NCBI GenBank assembly: GCA_963932145.1
Contig: OZ010573.1
Location: 26,612,876 to 26,676,875, forward strand
Source: Acanthosepion lycidas
Taxonomy: Eukaryota > Mollusca > Cephalopoda > Sepiida > Sepiidae
DNA: 64,000 bases
Direction: 5' to 3'
The notes beneath the pieces were generated by a model. It worked only from the letters and a program-made list of their open reading frames with translations. It made no database searches and had not been told where the DNA came from. Numbering within the stretch: position 1 is the stretch's first letter; each line of letters opens with the position of its first letter. Shown here one piece after another: positions 31,935 through 42,637 of this stretch. A program made the position numbers and the translations under genes.

Positions 31935-32880
31935 ATATATCTAACACTTTCGCCCCAGTCCCTCCAACTCCGGCGTCTTACTCTTGGGGTTAAGGTGTCT
32001 ACTCGGTCCTAACCGAACTGAAGGCAGTGGCCATAGGTCCTCTGAACATCCGTAGATTATTCGACCGGTCCGCTGGTTTAATCCTGCTTCCTGCCCACTT
32101 TGTGATTTGTTTGATCTAGAAAGCGGAAGTGATGTCCGTCCATTCACGGTCGACTGAAGGTGTAAACACGGCTGGGGAGTTGCGCGAAGAAATTTAGAAT
32201 GCAGCAACAAAAAAAAAAAATAATAATAATATCTGCAGAAAGCCGGACAAACATCGATTCAATGATTGAATTGTTAATGTCTTTTATATAGCAGAAATGA
32301 ATAGTAGAAAAAAGAAAACTGGTTACAGAAAAGAAAAGTAAAAAAAAAAAAAAAAACTCATACACTGGATTCTAGACAAAGAGAGAGTGTAGGTGACTAT
32401 CTTGTTGTTAAATCGTCTCAGAACTATATATGACTCTTGCGATGGAGGAATAAAGATTTCTGTGCGAGGCTTAAAGTTATAGTAGCGTTCCTCCTCCCAA
32501 CGCTCGCCTGGGCCAATTGTCTCTTCTCTCTTCAAGAATTTTCTCCGGTTTGGCTTTTTCAGCGTAACTACGCGTTGATATAGATAAACACGGCTCGTTA
32601 TAACTGACCTTCGGCCCTACTACTTCGCACGTGATTATGACGGGGTTCTGGCTGCTTCAACCAAAATGATGTGAATTCCAAAGTTCCTTCTAGCTTACTC
32701 AGCTCTATTTCAATTTTTAATCGATAAAAATTATTTCGACCATTTCCATTGTGTTCTGATGACCCAGATTCAATGGGTACAACTTCTGCCCTAGATCAGT
32801 AAAAGAAAATGCTCTCATTTAATTTCGCTATTCAAATCTACTCCAAATTCACTAAAAAAATATACGTGTGTGTTTCCAAG
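31935..32880. other. No recognisable feature
   Basis: Mixed composition with A runs at 32207 and 32340. A minus-strand frame of 89 codons at 31941-32210 has no recognisable domain. Confidence 0.45.
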
Positions 32881-32926
32881 ACTCTCTCTCTCTCTCTCTC
32901 TCTGTCATATATATATATATATATAT
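32880..32926. repeat. (CT)n then (TA)n
   Basis: CT array followed by TA array. Confidence 0.93.
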
Positions 32927-33060
32927 TGTTTGCTTGGACTTGCTGTGCTGCGTTTCTAGCATCTTTGTTGGTATAATTTTTATAATAATTTATTTCTCCC
33001 TGTCCACTCATTCATGTCATCCATAACAGACTTTTTCTTTTCCTCATAATTTTAGTTCCC

Positions 33061-33106
33061 CGTCAACAGTTCTGATGAGAGGGGACGAAACCGGTCGACT
33101 GGTGTG
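33061..33106 (+). ncRNA. Hammerhead-like ribozyme motif (isolated)
   Basis: CTGATGA at 33072-33078 and GAAA at 33087-33090 are followed by ACCGGT, a self-complementary stem III with no loop, and C at the expected cleavage position 33096. Stem I pairs 33064-33071 with 33097-33104: T-G, T-A, G-C, A-T, C-G, one mismatch, A-T, C-G. Stem II (GAGGGGAC) has only one good pair, and GGGGAC could instead pair with GTTCCCC upstream, so activity is doubtful. The neighbourhood resembles ends of Penelope-like repeats. Confidence 0.4.
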
Positions 33107-33162
33107 TGTTTTGTTTTAAATCTATCATGGCCTACAATATAAAATTTCTTGTTTTTAATGCC

Positions 33163-33166
<4 letters not shown>

Positions 33167-33229
<63 letters not shown>
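33167..33229. repeat. (TA)n microsatellite
   Basis: Pure TA tract. Confidence 0.97.
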
Positions 33230-33231
<2 letters not shown>

Positions 33232-33284
33232 ATGTGTATTTTAGCAGCAACCTTTCTTTCATGCATCCTCCATTGAAAACGGTC

Positions 33285-33370
33285 GACAAGGAAGATTTAA
33301 ATAGATTTTTTTTGCTAGAAAGACTCAATAAAAGATTAATTAAATCTTCCTTGTCGGCTGTTTTCAAAGA
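33285..33370. repeat. Small inverted repeat
   Basis: GTCGACAAGGAAGATTTAA near 33281 is inverted as TTAAATCTTCCTTGTCGGC near 33340, with a 40-bp loop. A small foldback of unknown family. Confidence 0.6.
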
Positions 33371-33619
33371 AAGCTACACACACAAGCACACACTCTCACA
33401 CATGCACACACATATATATATATGTATATTTTTGCACGTGCGTAAAAATTCAGATATAATCAAAAATGTATCCGTGAAACGACAATAGGAATAAGGATTA
33501 AAGGAAAACGTAACCTAACCGGTTGTGTTTAGTCCCCTGAAAGACTTTATCAATGCGTAGGTAAGGATTTTATTTTGCAACAAGTATGATAGTAATGGTT
33601 GACTCACTTGTATCCGTGT

Positions 33620-33926
33620 ATTAAACCGGTTAGCCAATCCCTGCTGCAGACGCCTGCTCAGGTACATTTGTGTTTGTTCAACACCCACAGAACCCACCTG
33701 TGTTTGATACTGCAACTATGCTGAGCGAACCTTAGATACAGTTTTTGGGAGCGAGCGCATTATCTAGCGTGATCAGGGCCAGCACGCTCGGTCACGATGA
33801 TTTGTGACTTCGAACTAGTATAAACATCGACGACTAAGTTCTGTCTACTCAGTTTCGCTCAGAAGACTTGGATCAACCTGTGGTACATTTTTCAGTCACC
33901 TACCAATGGTGGCGAACGCTGGGATC
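33620..33926 (+). mobile_element. LTR with primer-binding site, copy B
   Basis: Terminal-repeat sequence shared with 22838-23135 is followed at 33907-33926 by TGGTGGCGAACGCTGGGATC. Its complement reads as a tRNA 3' end: T-loop GATCC, acceptor strand GTTCGCC, discriminator A, then CCA. This marks the start of a retrovirus-like (Ty3/Gypsy-type) element. The internal region is lost, and a MITE sits 20 bp downstream. Confidence 0.6.
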
Positions 33927-33945
33927 ATTTTTACTTCTGTATATA

Positions 33946-34025
33946 TTAGGTGGGTGCAAAAATAATGTCGTTTTCTCACATATGTTACTATGTGAGAAAA
34001 CGACATTATTTTTGCACCAACCTAA
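33946..34025. mobile_element. MADE1-like mariner MITE, copy 5 (80 bp)
   Basis: 80 bp, TA on both sides, ends TTAGGTGGGTGC/GCACCAACCTAA. The centre (TCTCACATATGTTACTATGTGAGA) is unlike the other copies, so it derives from a different internal deletion of the parent. Confidence 0.93.
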
Positions 34026-34169
34026 TAAATATTATTACAAAATAAAATCCTTTGCCTAAATTTGCCTTGATAAAGTACATGAGAGAACGAAACGCGTTGG
34101 CTAATATAATTTTTCCTTTGGTCTTTTTCATATATATATATTATAAATTAATTGATTTAACATATGTTT

Positions 34170-34310
34170 TTTCGCTACACAGTTCTAACCATGTTTCAAA
34201 AATGGAAGCTGAAAGCGTCGAATTTGATTTTATAATTAAATTAAAGACATTAGTTCCATTTCATCCTCAAGCGAATTTTATTAATGCTCTGTAAATTTAC
34301 ATTGAGCACT
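34170..34310. repeat. Interspersed repeat shared with 22140-22270
   Basis: See 22140-22270. Just upstream, TTGATAAAGTACATGAGAGA then ACGAAACGCG is a TGATAAAG...CGAAACG block of the kind found near the 3' ends of many retroelements. Confidence 0.5.
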
Positions 34311-34369
34311 ATTTTGTAAAAATAAAAATATCTATAAGAACACCGGATTATATATCTTACTGTTCTTTC

Positions 34370-34374
<5 letters not shown>

Positions 34375-34428
<54 letters not shown>
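34375..34428. repeat. (TA)n microsatellite
   Basis: Pure TA tract abutting the repeat at 34432. Confidence 0.97.
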
Positions 34429-34431
<3 letters not shown>

Positions 34432-34432
<1 letters not shown>

Positions 34433-34935
34433 TATTTAGGCAGCAATCCTTCATTTATGCATGTCTCATTAAAAGCAACATACAAGGTACTACGGTTAAG
34501 CTTTTTATTTAATTTTTCTTGTGTTCGAACAAGAGCTTTCTTTTTGGGGACACAGAGTGTGTAGAAACTGTACAAATATTCTATAGTTCCGAGCGCTTTC
34601 GTCTATACTTTTAGCCATTATCAGGAATTATTTTATATTTTCAGTCTAATTGAGTATGTGCGATGTGTGTATGTTTTTAGTGTGTTATAGGGATGTTTTA
34701 TTTTCCGAACACGGTTAGCATATTGTGGCCTTGTTCGTAGTTAATATTGTTAAGAGTTCGCTTTTTCTTTTTTTATTATATTATTATTATTTTTAATCAT
34801 TTTTTTACATGTAGATGAGGTTATTATGTTTGTGTTTTCTACTAGCATGTTTCGAATGGAGTCTGGTAGGTTTGTGCGTGTGTTTAAATGGATTCTAATA
34901 GAACTCTTGTCAGATAGATGTAACGTAAGGCGTCT
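34432..34935. repeat. Interspersed repeat, copy 2 of 2 (Penelope-like end?)
   Basis: Partner of 10288-10735. On the minus strand CTGATAA, GGCT...AGAC, GAAA and GCGCTC lie in hammerhead order at 34590-34623. G8 is replaced by A and stem II is weak. Confidence 0.65.
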
Positions 34936-35108
34936 AGATAGCCATGTAGTTGTGTGACCGATCTAATTATTTTTTGAGTTCGGTTTGATCAGGAATACAG
35001 TCCTTTAAGAGAGCATTTGAACTCATAGATAATGTTCGTTTGTCGTAATTTTGACTTAGCTTGTGTGTTGTTATTTTTGAGGATAAGGTTAGCTGTCTTA
35101 ATAAAGAA

Positions 35109-35421
35109 ACAATAAACAATTTGCACAAAGAATTACATAGCAATGTTAATGTGATTAATGGCGAAATCACTTCGCTAACAGGACTTTATGAGACAGTAAC
35201 TTACTATCAAGTCCTTGAATAATAAGATCCTTATATTCGTGTTGTTGGTATGTACTTGGCATGTATCTTCCATCTGACAACAAGTCGAATATAAGGATCT
35301 TATTATTATTCAAGGAATTGATGGTAAGTTAATGTCTCATTAAGTCCTGTTAGCGAAGTGATTTTGCCATTAATCACATTAACATTGCTATTTAATTTTT
35401 TGTATAAATTGTTTCTCTATG
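35109..35421. mobile_element. Foldback element, about 125-bp arms
   Basis: AGCAATGTTAATGTGATTAA, ATCACTTCGCTAACAGGACT and GATCCTTATATTCG on the left are inverted on the right (35290-35421) with scattered differences, around a loop of about 57 bp. No coding capacity. Not related to the other foldbacks here. Confidence 0.8.
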
Positions 35422-35519
35422 ATATAAAATATAGGCTGCACAGTCTAATATATATATATGTGTGTGTGTGACTAACAGATTTGTTTAAAGCTATGATATA
35501 TTTTTACTTCTTTATACAC

Positions 35520-35900
35520 CAACTGAAGCCAACTTCCGGTTGGAGATATTAACATCAAATATTCATCACTTAAACGATAATGTTACTTCTTTCAATACAG
35601 TAACTTGTCTCAGCAGAGACTTCTGGGAATTTGGAATGAATTCATGTATATTTAGCAAACCTGACTTTATTGTGCATACAACTCGCTAATAAGTTTAAAT
35701 CGATATGTCTCTCGTTGTTCATTGATCTCTTGTTTGTGCACCCGAGGACTTCAAAAGCAGCAACGACTAAAATGGATACCACATGTAATTCATAAGAAAA
35801 TATAATGATATGATTAAGATGTTCAAGTTCCACACTAATTCAACAAAAAGTTAGGAAGGAAACTCCCATCAATACTAGAAATAGAACATGTTAAAATATT
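35520..35900. repeat. Interspersed repeat, copy 1 of 3
   Basis: The 35745-35895 part shares AGCAACGACTAAAATGGATA, CCACATGTAA and AAAGTTAGGAAGGAAACT-CCATCA with 37785-37935 and, more distantly, 51461-51600. Type unknown. No LTR or LINE hallmarks seen. Confidence 0.55.
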
Positions 35901-35959
35901 CTCATTTCAACGACTATGAAATCTCTTAAAACATCTCTCTTTTTATGTGCAAGTGTCCC

Positions 35960-36262
35960 CTCGGGACATAGGTAATCATGGCTCTTCACAATTTCCTGTC
36001 CCTTGCAACTCTGAGTAAATTCTCTCTTTTCTTTATTTTTAAACCCTGTCCCACCATCTATTTTCTCAGACTCGTCAATTATGTCATACGTTGTTTTCCT
36101 CTGCCCCTCTTGCCCTAAATCTGTCCTCTGTGTAACAGATTTTCCAAGCCCTCCAGACTCATTATTTGCCTCTGAAATTTCAACTCTATCTTCCTGGTGT
36201 TATGTATAAGTTTCCTTTTTGTTTCCATTTTCTCTAAAATCTCGTCGTTGCTCACATAAGGC
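35960..36262 (-). pseudogene. LINE ORF2 3'-end relic
   Basis: The minus strand reads YVSNDEILEKMETKRKLI, IELKFQRQIM, LEGLENLLHRG, GKRGRGKQR and DRKLWRAMI, the post-polymerase landmarks. Frame shifts and stops present. Same family as 4748-5125. Confidence 0.7.
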
Positions 36263-36264
36263 AC

Positions 36265-37540
36265 AATATTGTGCAAACATTAATGAGTCATATCACCTAT
36301 TAAATATGCAAATTCCCTTTGTTTGTACAAGATGCTGCCATCTTGCAAAACACTCATAAAATTGGTAATCTCACCCGTGGCGCTAAACTGGCGACTTGCG
36401 GTTATCTCGCCCTCTGGCAGCGGATATGTTAAGCTACTGTATCAACTGTAGCAGCTAGCAAAGATTCCCTCTGGGTTCCAGCGACTAACAAGCTCACCTT
36501 GCAATCATTGCTAGCTCAGGGAGATCGATAAAAGTTTACATTACAAATATAACACAATTTAACCTTGTTGTTTAAGTGTTTCGTATCGTAGTTGAACTCA
36601 GACTTAAAGAAAAGAAAAAAAAACTTTGCTTCCTTATATCTGTACACTATTCAACCTGTTCCCTTAAAAATTCAATTATGAACGTACCCTCGCCTGATAA
36701 TATCCGACGCAAACAAGTTTAAGAAAGTCTTCCATCTCAGCAGGTCTGTCTGCGACTGGAAGGAGATCAAACTATCTTCCTATTCCACCTGGCGCCAGCA
36801 TATTTATTACCGTTAGTCAAATTTAGATAAGATAAGAGGTTGAAGGATCTTCGCGCCATCACAAGAAACCGATAAGTTCCTCCTACTCCGGCATATTTTC
36901 TACCCACTGATATAAGATTAAATAACTCTTAATCAGCGGATTAACATATAAGAATATATATTTCCCTGGTTAGTTCACTCGGTAATTGAGAAAGTACAGA
37001 ATCTCGTGAAAGTCGGTATGTAGTTATTTAAGCCCCATCAGGTATATAGATGGTATGTCATGCATGGCGCCAAACACGTCCAGAAAAAAGCTAAACTCTC
37101 AGCTGTATGCAATCGCATTCTCAGATAGGTGGTTAAAGGTGATTTCGAGAGAATGAAACATGTAGGTCTTAGCGAGAGCCGTGCTTCTTTGAACCTCGTG
37201 GATTGGAGCTACGAATTCATAACGAATTTTTATAGCATTATGAGTCAGCTGATGTCTTGTTAAATGCAAAAACAGCGGGACCTGTCGTAAAACTCGACAC
37301 GGAACTTTTACTTCTGACTGATAGTTATCAGTAAGTGAAGTCAACTTCAAAGTACTGAGCAAGAGGCTTAGACTGAGAGAAAGTCACGGAAGGAAGATTA
37401 ATTACATTTTTAGACGAAGATGACAAGACAAAGAAAAGTGTTATCTATAAAACTGACCATCCCGCGAAAAGGCACAAAGAAGGAACGAAGCGGGCCGCGC
37501 AGAACGGACAGGGAAGACGGCCGCTGAACTGCGACTTCCC
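36265..37540. other. No recognisable feature
   Basis: The longest stretch without obvious repeat character in the window, including a GC-richer patch near 37440-37560. Several short minus-strand frames have no recognisable domain. A good place to look for unique host sequence. Confidence 0.4.
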
Positions 37541-37784
37541 TCCTCACCTACGCTTCATCTCTACTTCGCTCGCTTATAGCAGTAAGTTTCAACCCAAGAA
37601 TAATATCTGGTTTTCCGCTAGAAATTGTTTTGTTCTTCACTCCTCGTGGGTAACGATCTGGACGAAGGGTAATTATTAAGCTACAAACGTTTGACTGGAA
37701 GAGACTGCACCCTGTCAACGAACCTGGTGTCTGGTTTGAGCTGCAACGCAACACTTTCCCAAATAACAAAAACGACATCACTTT

Positions 37785-38030
37785 AGGACCTTCAACGACT
37801 GCAACAACTAAAATGGATAGCACATGTAACTTGAGAAAATAACGTCATAATCAATATATATTCCAGTCTACTTCAAACAAAAGGTTAGGAAGGAAACTGT
37901 CATCAGTACTAGAAAGTGCGATAACAGTGAACTTCAGTAACCTACTCTGTTGAAAAACTCTTTTAATAGAATGATTTTATAAATTTCAACTGACATTAAT
38001 CCAGATTGTCTCGTCAATGAACGCTGAATA
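37785..38030. repeat. Interspersed repeat, copy 2 of 3
   Basis: Shares the ACTAAAATGGATA, CACATGTAACTT and GGTTAGGAAGGAAACTGTCA blocks with copy 1. Shares ATAAATTTCAAC and GTCAATGAACGCTGAATA-like text with copy 3 at 51.6 kb. Confidence 0.55.
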
Positions 38031-38094
38031 TTTCTTATAAGGAAACAGCTAATCTTATCTTAGTTATCATTAATGCTCTATCTCGTGATATTGG

Positions 38095-38405
38095 CTTAAG
38101 CAACAGTGTGTCTGGTCAGTACATAGGTGGGTGACCGCTTGGAATTACCAGTAATCTTGGATATGCTGGTGCAATGGATAAATGATTTGAATTGCAAATC
38201 GGAGAGCTGAGTTCAAATTCTAGTTGTCTTACGCGTAAATATCTTGGGGAAAATATGAATCCAACTCTTTTCCCCCAGCAATAGGTTAATTAGGATGACT
38301 TACATCAGTAAATCATTATTATCTCCAAAAAATCTTACAATCTAAAAAATATTTTTTTTAATTTTAAATAACCTATAAAAGGTTGATAAACCGTAAAAAA
38401 AAACA
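38095..38405 (+). mobile_element. 5S rRNA-headed SINE, copy 2 (5'-truncated)
   Basis: Begins inside the 5S part (TAAGCAACAGTGTGTCTGGT, GGTGGGTGACCGCTTGGAAT, TAATCTTGG). It continues with box A TGGTGCAATGGATAAATG, box B TGAGTTCAAATTC, the central domain with a decayed CCAGCTATGGG core, and the TTTTAAATAACC...ACCGTAAA end with an A-rich tail. Head truncation is typical of incomplete reverse transcription. Confidence 0.75.
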
Positions 38406-38577
38406 GAACAAATCTGTTAGCCAATCTTGATATTAAGCACTTTAATTACAAAGACTACTTGCCTTATAAGCGTTATCCTTCAGACATACACTGGTCGACT
38501 TTTTTATTTCTTTTTTTTTTTTTCGGTTACTGGACTTGAGAAACTTATTTTCCTGAAAAATTGTTTTGATACAAAGA

Positions 38578-38775
38578 TTTTGCTAAATCACACTGGATCA
38601 AACAGTGCTTTCCCCTACAAAGAGGGACACATGTTCGATCCCTGCCGGGGACCTCATTTTCTTTACTGAGATTTATCAAACGCACAGGCCGATAAACGTA
38701 ATACATACTTTAATAAATAAAAATATGGCGTCTATTTCAAATACGAAGTATAAACTATAGTAACGCTTGAAATAA
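38578..38775 (+). mobile_element. SINE with class II tRNA head, copy 2
   Basis: Anticodon-like stem CACTG/CAGTG with loop GATCAAA, variable arm TTTCCCCTACAAAGAGGGA, strong box B ATGTTCGATCCCTGCCGGGG, then ACAGGCCGATAAACGTAAT and CTATTTCAAATACGAAGTAT as in copy 1 at 12077. Box A is lost. The anticodon loop is the same in both copies, and the stem keeps pairing with a compensated change. Confidence 0.65.
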
Positions 38776-38779
38776 CACT

Positions 38780-39560
38780 AGAAAAAAATTAAAACATCAT
38801 CTGCTAAACTATTATATTACTATTGTTATAACTATGCAAGCCAGAAATATTTACCCAGCGTAGATGTGCACTTCAGCTAGTACATATATATATCTATATT
38901 GAATTGTAAATTGAATTATCCTTTAGATGGATTGGTACGCTTGTATTTATCTTGCACGGAATAAATATGTCTTCTGTTCCTTAATCTACTTATTGTATTA
39001 CTTATTCCAAACTGACTTTGCAAGAACATCGTTGAATGTAATAAATCTTGTCACATTTTCGTAGGCGTCAGCTCAATGCTCAGTCTCACAACAATTCCAC
39101 CATATGGATCGATATTTACTATGTTGAGCCGAGTTCGGCACAGAACTATAATTCAGTTATTATAGCGTGAGAGACATTCCTTGATGACTATTGACATTGC
39201 CCTATGAATTAGACACCCCGTGTAAAATATGCCGGTGATATGACGATATACGGGTGCACCTCCAAAACTCGTGCTGATCAGAGATTGGCTGATCGCTCAT
39301 CCGATCTAGCCCTAACATCTCAGTGGGGTGAATATTGGCCAGTTACATTCAATGCCTCGAAAACCAAACTACACGGTGCTCAGCAAAAAAAAAAAAGAAA
39401 AAAAAAAGCGGTAAATTTATTAGTTTTATTCTTTCAGGATTAATTGACCTTGAACAACCTTGAATAAATTTCTTGAATATCCATGACCTTGAATAATCAT
39501 TCAACTCTCGCGTAATTACTTAACTCTCATTGGTTCTTTTAGGATGATTGTTCAGTTTGT
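38780..39560. other. No recognisable feature
   Basis: AT-rich. A short frame at 39240-39443 (GDMTIYGCTSKTRADQRLAD...LASQW-like) recalls the SLLMLYADDTTLYG...AD region of LINE reverse transcriptases. Too short and diverged to assert. Confidence 0.35.
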
Positions 39561-39565
39561 GCATG

Positions 39566-39864
39566 TATCAGTCAGTTGCCATGCGTGATACACGCTTAGG
39601 CGATCATGTATCTTTCAATAACAGAGGCAGATTTTTTTCCGCAGTAGATTACCATTTCTTTCTGCAGTAGACCAGTTGCCATCTAAGGCTATAGAACCCG
39701 GTCTACCCTGCTATTTGCCCATAGCTGGAGGGAGAAAAAGAAGATTCATACCTTTCCCAAGGAAAGCGAATGTAATTACCTGCTAATGGATTCGGTTGGA
39801 ATCCGAACTCGGCTCCCTTATTTCTAAATCCAAGCCGCTTATCCATTACTCCACCGTGACTCCT
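39566..39864 (-). mobile_element. tRNA-derived SINE, near full length
   Basis: Minus strand: CACGGTGGAGTAATGGATAA (box A), GCCGAGTTCGGATTCCAAC (box B), central domain, then CCGGGTTCTATAGCC and GGCAACTGGTCTACTG. The 3' end GGCAACTGACTGATACA matches that of 27013-27317. Confidence 0.85.
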
Positions 39865-40019
39865 TATATGAATCATGATAGCTAAATAATTTTTTATCTG
39901 AATTTACCGCTTTTTTACTGGGCACACTTTGTTGTTAGATTCCATCATCACCGATTGGACCCCGAACTACCAGCAGTCACGTTGAATTGATATCTCGTCA
40001 GGGAGGCTCTGTGCATTGT

Positions 40020-40600
40020 GAGAATATTGGGCCTTAAACTCCCCTTAGATCTTATTTGTAATTCGTACATACGACCCATCGCTAAAGATGCAGGAAAAAT
40101 GGTCGGTTCCCTGTACCGCTCCAGTAAATACCTGACTCCACGTGTTATCCTCTACTTTTACGAGAGCACAGATCAGACCTAAAAAATACTGCTGCCATAT
40201 ACGGGCAGGACCTGCTCAGTCTTCACTTTCCAATCACGATAGAGTCCTTAAACGTCACCGCATCTTTGTGGGTGACAATTTATTTTCCACCCTCCAACCT
40301 CTCTCTCAGACGTGATGTGGTATGCCTCACACTGTCCTATCGCTACTTCCATGAAAAGTGTTCGGACGAACTGCATTCCTTGGTTCCGCCAGTTCTAATC
40401 TTCACGACCAGGACCTGCCATCCCACTCACATCGTAGCAAACCACCCAAGTCACCTCAGTATTCCATTAGTGAAAAGTAAGCTCCTCTCGAACAGACTCC
40501 CAAGAGGATGTTTCCCGATCTACAATCTTAACCTGTTCATGTCTAAAGTTAACTGCTATCTTCCCTCTTATCCGCATAAACTGTGTGTTTTACTGTAAAT
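40020..40600 (+). pseudogene. LINE ORF2 C-terminal relic (Jockey/CR1-like)
   Basis: Reads IAKDAGKMVGSLYRSSKYLT, PRVILYFYES, then (other frame) LQPLSQT/RRDVVCLTLSYRYFHEKC, SDELHSLVPP, VKSKLLSNRLPRGCF and YNLNLFMSKVNCYL. This is the conserved end of a LINE polyprotein after the polymerase. Frame shifts and stops present. Other copies at 47790 and 52500/53690. Confidence 0.8.
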
Positions 40601-40644
40601 CAGAGAGATTTCTCATCTTCAGCTTGGTAGCTCGTTTCCGAGTA

Positions 40645-40745
40645 TGACCATCTGCTTAGGCTCATTTGTGTTTGTTCAACACCCACACAGCCAATCCGTG
40701 GTTTATACTGCAACTACGCTGAGCGGACTTTAATTATAGTCACAC
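40645..40745 (+). mobile_element. LTR fragment, copy C
   Basis: GCTCATTTGTGTTTGTTCAA, CACCCACA and TACTGCAACTACGCTGAGC match copies A and B. It ends at a CT/TA microsatellite. Confidence 0.6.
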
Positions 40746-40821
40746 TTTCTCTCTCTTTATATATATACATACATATATATATATATCCTACAAAGCTACC
40801 CCTTTGAATTCAGAGTTGACC

Positions 40822-40975
40822 TTCTACTATACTGGGTAGAGAATCCAGTCTGCTTTGCAATTTAACCCATAGTTGAGAAGGGAAGAGATTGATTCATACC
40901 TTTCCCAAGGGTATTTGTGCAAAAATGAATGCAACGATCTCGACCGGAATTTGAACACGGTCCTGTCCTGTCCTG
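40822..40975 (-). mobile_element. tRNA-derived SINE, truncated at the tRNA head
   Basis: Minus strand: box B-like TTCAAATTCCGGTCGAG, central domain GCAACG...AAATACCCTTGGGAAAGG, TATGAATCAATCTC and TATGGGTTAAAT, then AGACTGGATTC. The box A side is replaced by TCCTG repeats. Confidence 0.75.
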
Positions 40976-41251
40976 TCCCTAAAAATAAATTATGGTGACA
41001 AAAATAATTATAATAAAAAATTATAACAATTATGATTATTATTAATTCACTCATTCTAAACCAATAAGAATCGACCCTACTTTTCTACTCTACACACACA
41101 AACACGTGACATGCTCACTATCGGACAAGCACTTCACACGGACAGGTTGTCAACACGTGCGTCAACGAAAATTTCGTTTCCTTTTACAGGCCATAGTAGT
41201 AATAATTATCTCTTAATACTCAACAAAAATTCGAAATAAGAAAACTCCAGA

Positions 41252-41252
41252 C

Positions 41253-41290
<38 letters not shown>

Positions 41291-41291
41291 A

Positions 41292-41349
<58 letters not shown>
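41252..41349. repeat. (TCTA)n then (TA)n
   Basis: About ten TCTA units grade into a TA array. Confidence 0.97.
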
Positions 41350-41350
<1 letters not shown>

Positions 41351-42200
41351 GAGAAAGACTGTATAAACTTTGCTTATTCTTTATGTTATCCTTCTGTCGG
41401 ATCCTGATCCACATTTGATCCTAAACTTAATTTTTTTCTCAGTATTACTGTCTCTTGTTTCTCCAACTCCACTTAACAAATAGATAATAATATTCGTTTT
41501 GTTGTTTCCTTGTTTTGCTGTCTCTTATTTTTACGAGTATTTTTGTACATATAAATGTTAGGAGGTTTAGATTATTTACTTATAACTCCCCTACAGGTCC
41601 GAGCCTCTAACCATTGCACCAAGTACAGTATGCTGCCGAATGGAAAAGACATCACTGACCCAGTAATAAATTCTGTTCAAATACAATAACTGACAAGTGT
41701 AAGGTTTTTTTTATACACTAAGAAAAACAATAACATCATCTTTACTGTTTATATTGCAATATTTCAATTGATCCACCATTGCTTAAATGACTTAATTGGA
41801 AAATCAGCTTAATGGAACAAATGATTAAGACGTCGTCCAGTTAAGAGGTGAGCATGACATATGGAATATGAAATCATGTCCAAAATTTCTTTTTAATTAA
41901 ATTTTTATGCTGTCTAATGACCAAAGAGCGATCCACCAGAAAACTGAGGAAGGATATTAAGGATATAAAATTAATAAATATTTTCTACCCCACGCGCCTT
42001 TCCTTTTTTTTTTTTTTTTTTTTTTTAAATCAGGTCAATCTAAGAGTGTTATTAGTATCCTGTAATCCAAGTACTAACTACCGCATGATCGGGCCATCGG
42101 CGACTAAACAGGTTCCTCTATTCATCCTGGTGAAGTGAGTGTAGAGCAGGGTTAAAAACAAAACCTGTTTATATACTATCAAGACAGATTTCCTTTATCC
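41350..42200. other. No recognisable feature
   Basis: AT-rich with a T run at 42004-42025. No element or frame recognised. Confidence 0.45.
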
Positions 42201-42209
42201 ATTTACGTA

Positions 42210-42478
42210 TGTTGTAAGTTGGGTGTGGGATCGGAATTTCGAATCTCAATGGAGTTCGTTGGATTCACTTACGCACAAATACCTTTGGGGAAAGGTATGA
42301 ATCCATCTCTTCCTCCTCCCAGCTATAGGTTAAATAGCAGGACAGACTGTGTTCTTTGATCTTGGTTGGCACCCAGTCTACCGCGGAAAGAAATCTTCTG
42401 TCTCGTCAGTCATGTAATGAAAGATACACGATCGCCCAAACGTGTATCATGTGTGGCACTTAACTAACTGACTGACGT
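42210..42478 (+). mobile_element. tRNA-derived SINE
   Basis: Head partly lost. Box B-like ATTTCGAATCTCAATGG, central domain GGATTCACTTACGCACAAAT, ATGAATCCATCTC, CCAGCTATAGGTTAAATAG, then GTTGGCACCCAGTCTACCG and CGTGTATCATG, ending ACTAACTGACTGA. Confidence 0.8.
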
Positions 42479-42637
42479 TGTAAGCTAAGTCACTGTTCTA
42501 AAGATCTTTTCAAATACGATAATTTGACTTGGACTTGGACACAATGTCTCGAACAATGCTTGTGAGATTAATCAAGCATTGGGGAGATGTAGAGGGTTTT
42601 CCCCAATTGTACTTTGGTTATTAGTGATAGACTAAAC

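Noticed and set aside
34063..34098. Hammerhead at TTGATAAAG...CGAAACGCG
   Set aside because: The core is TTGATAA, not CTGANGA, and no stem I is visible. More likely a retroelement end signature.
40266..40598. 110-codon frame as a possible gene
   Set aside because: It is one frame of the LINE C-terminal relic at 40020-40600.
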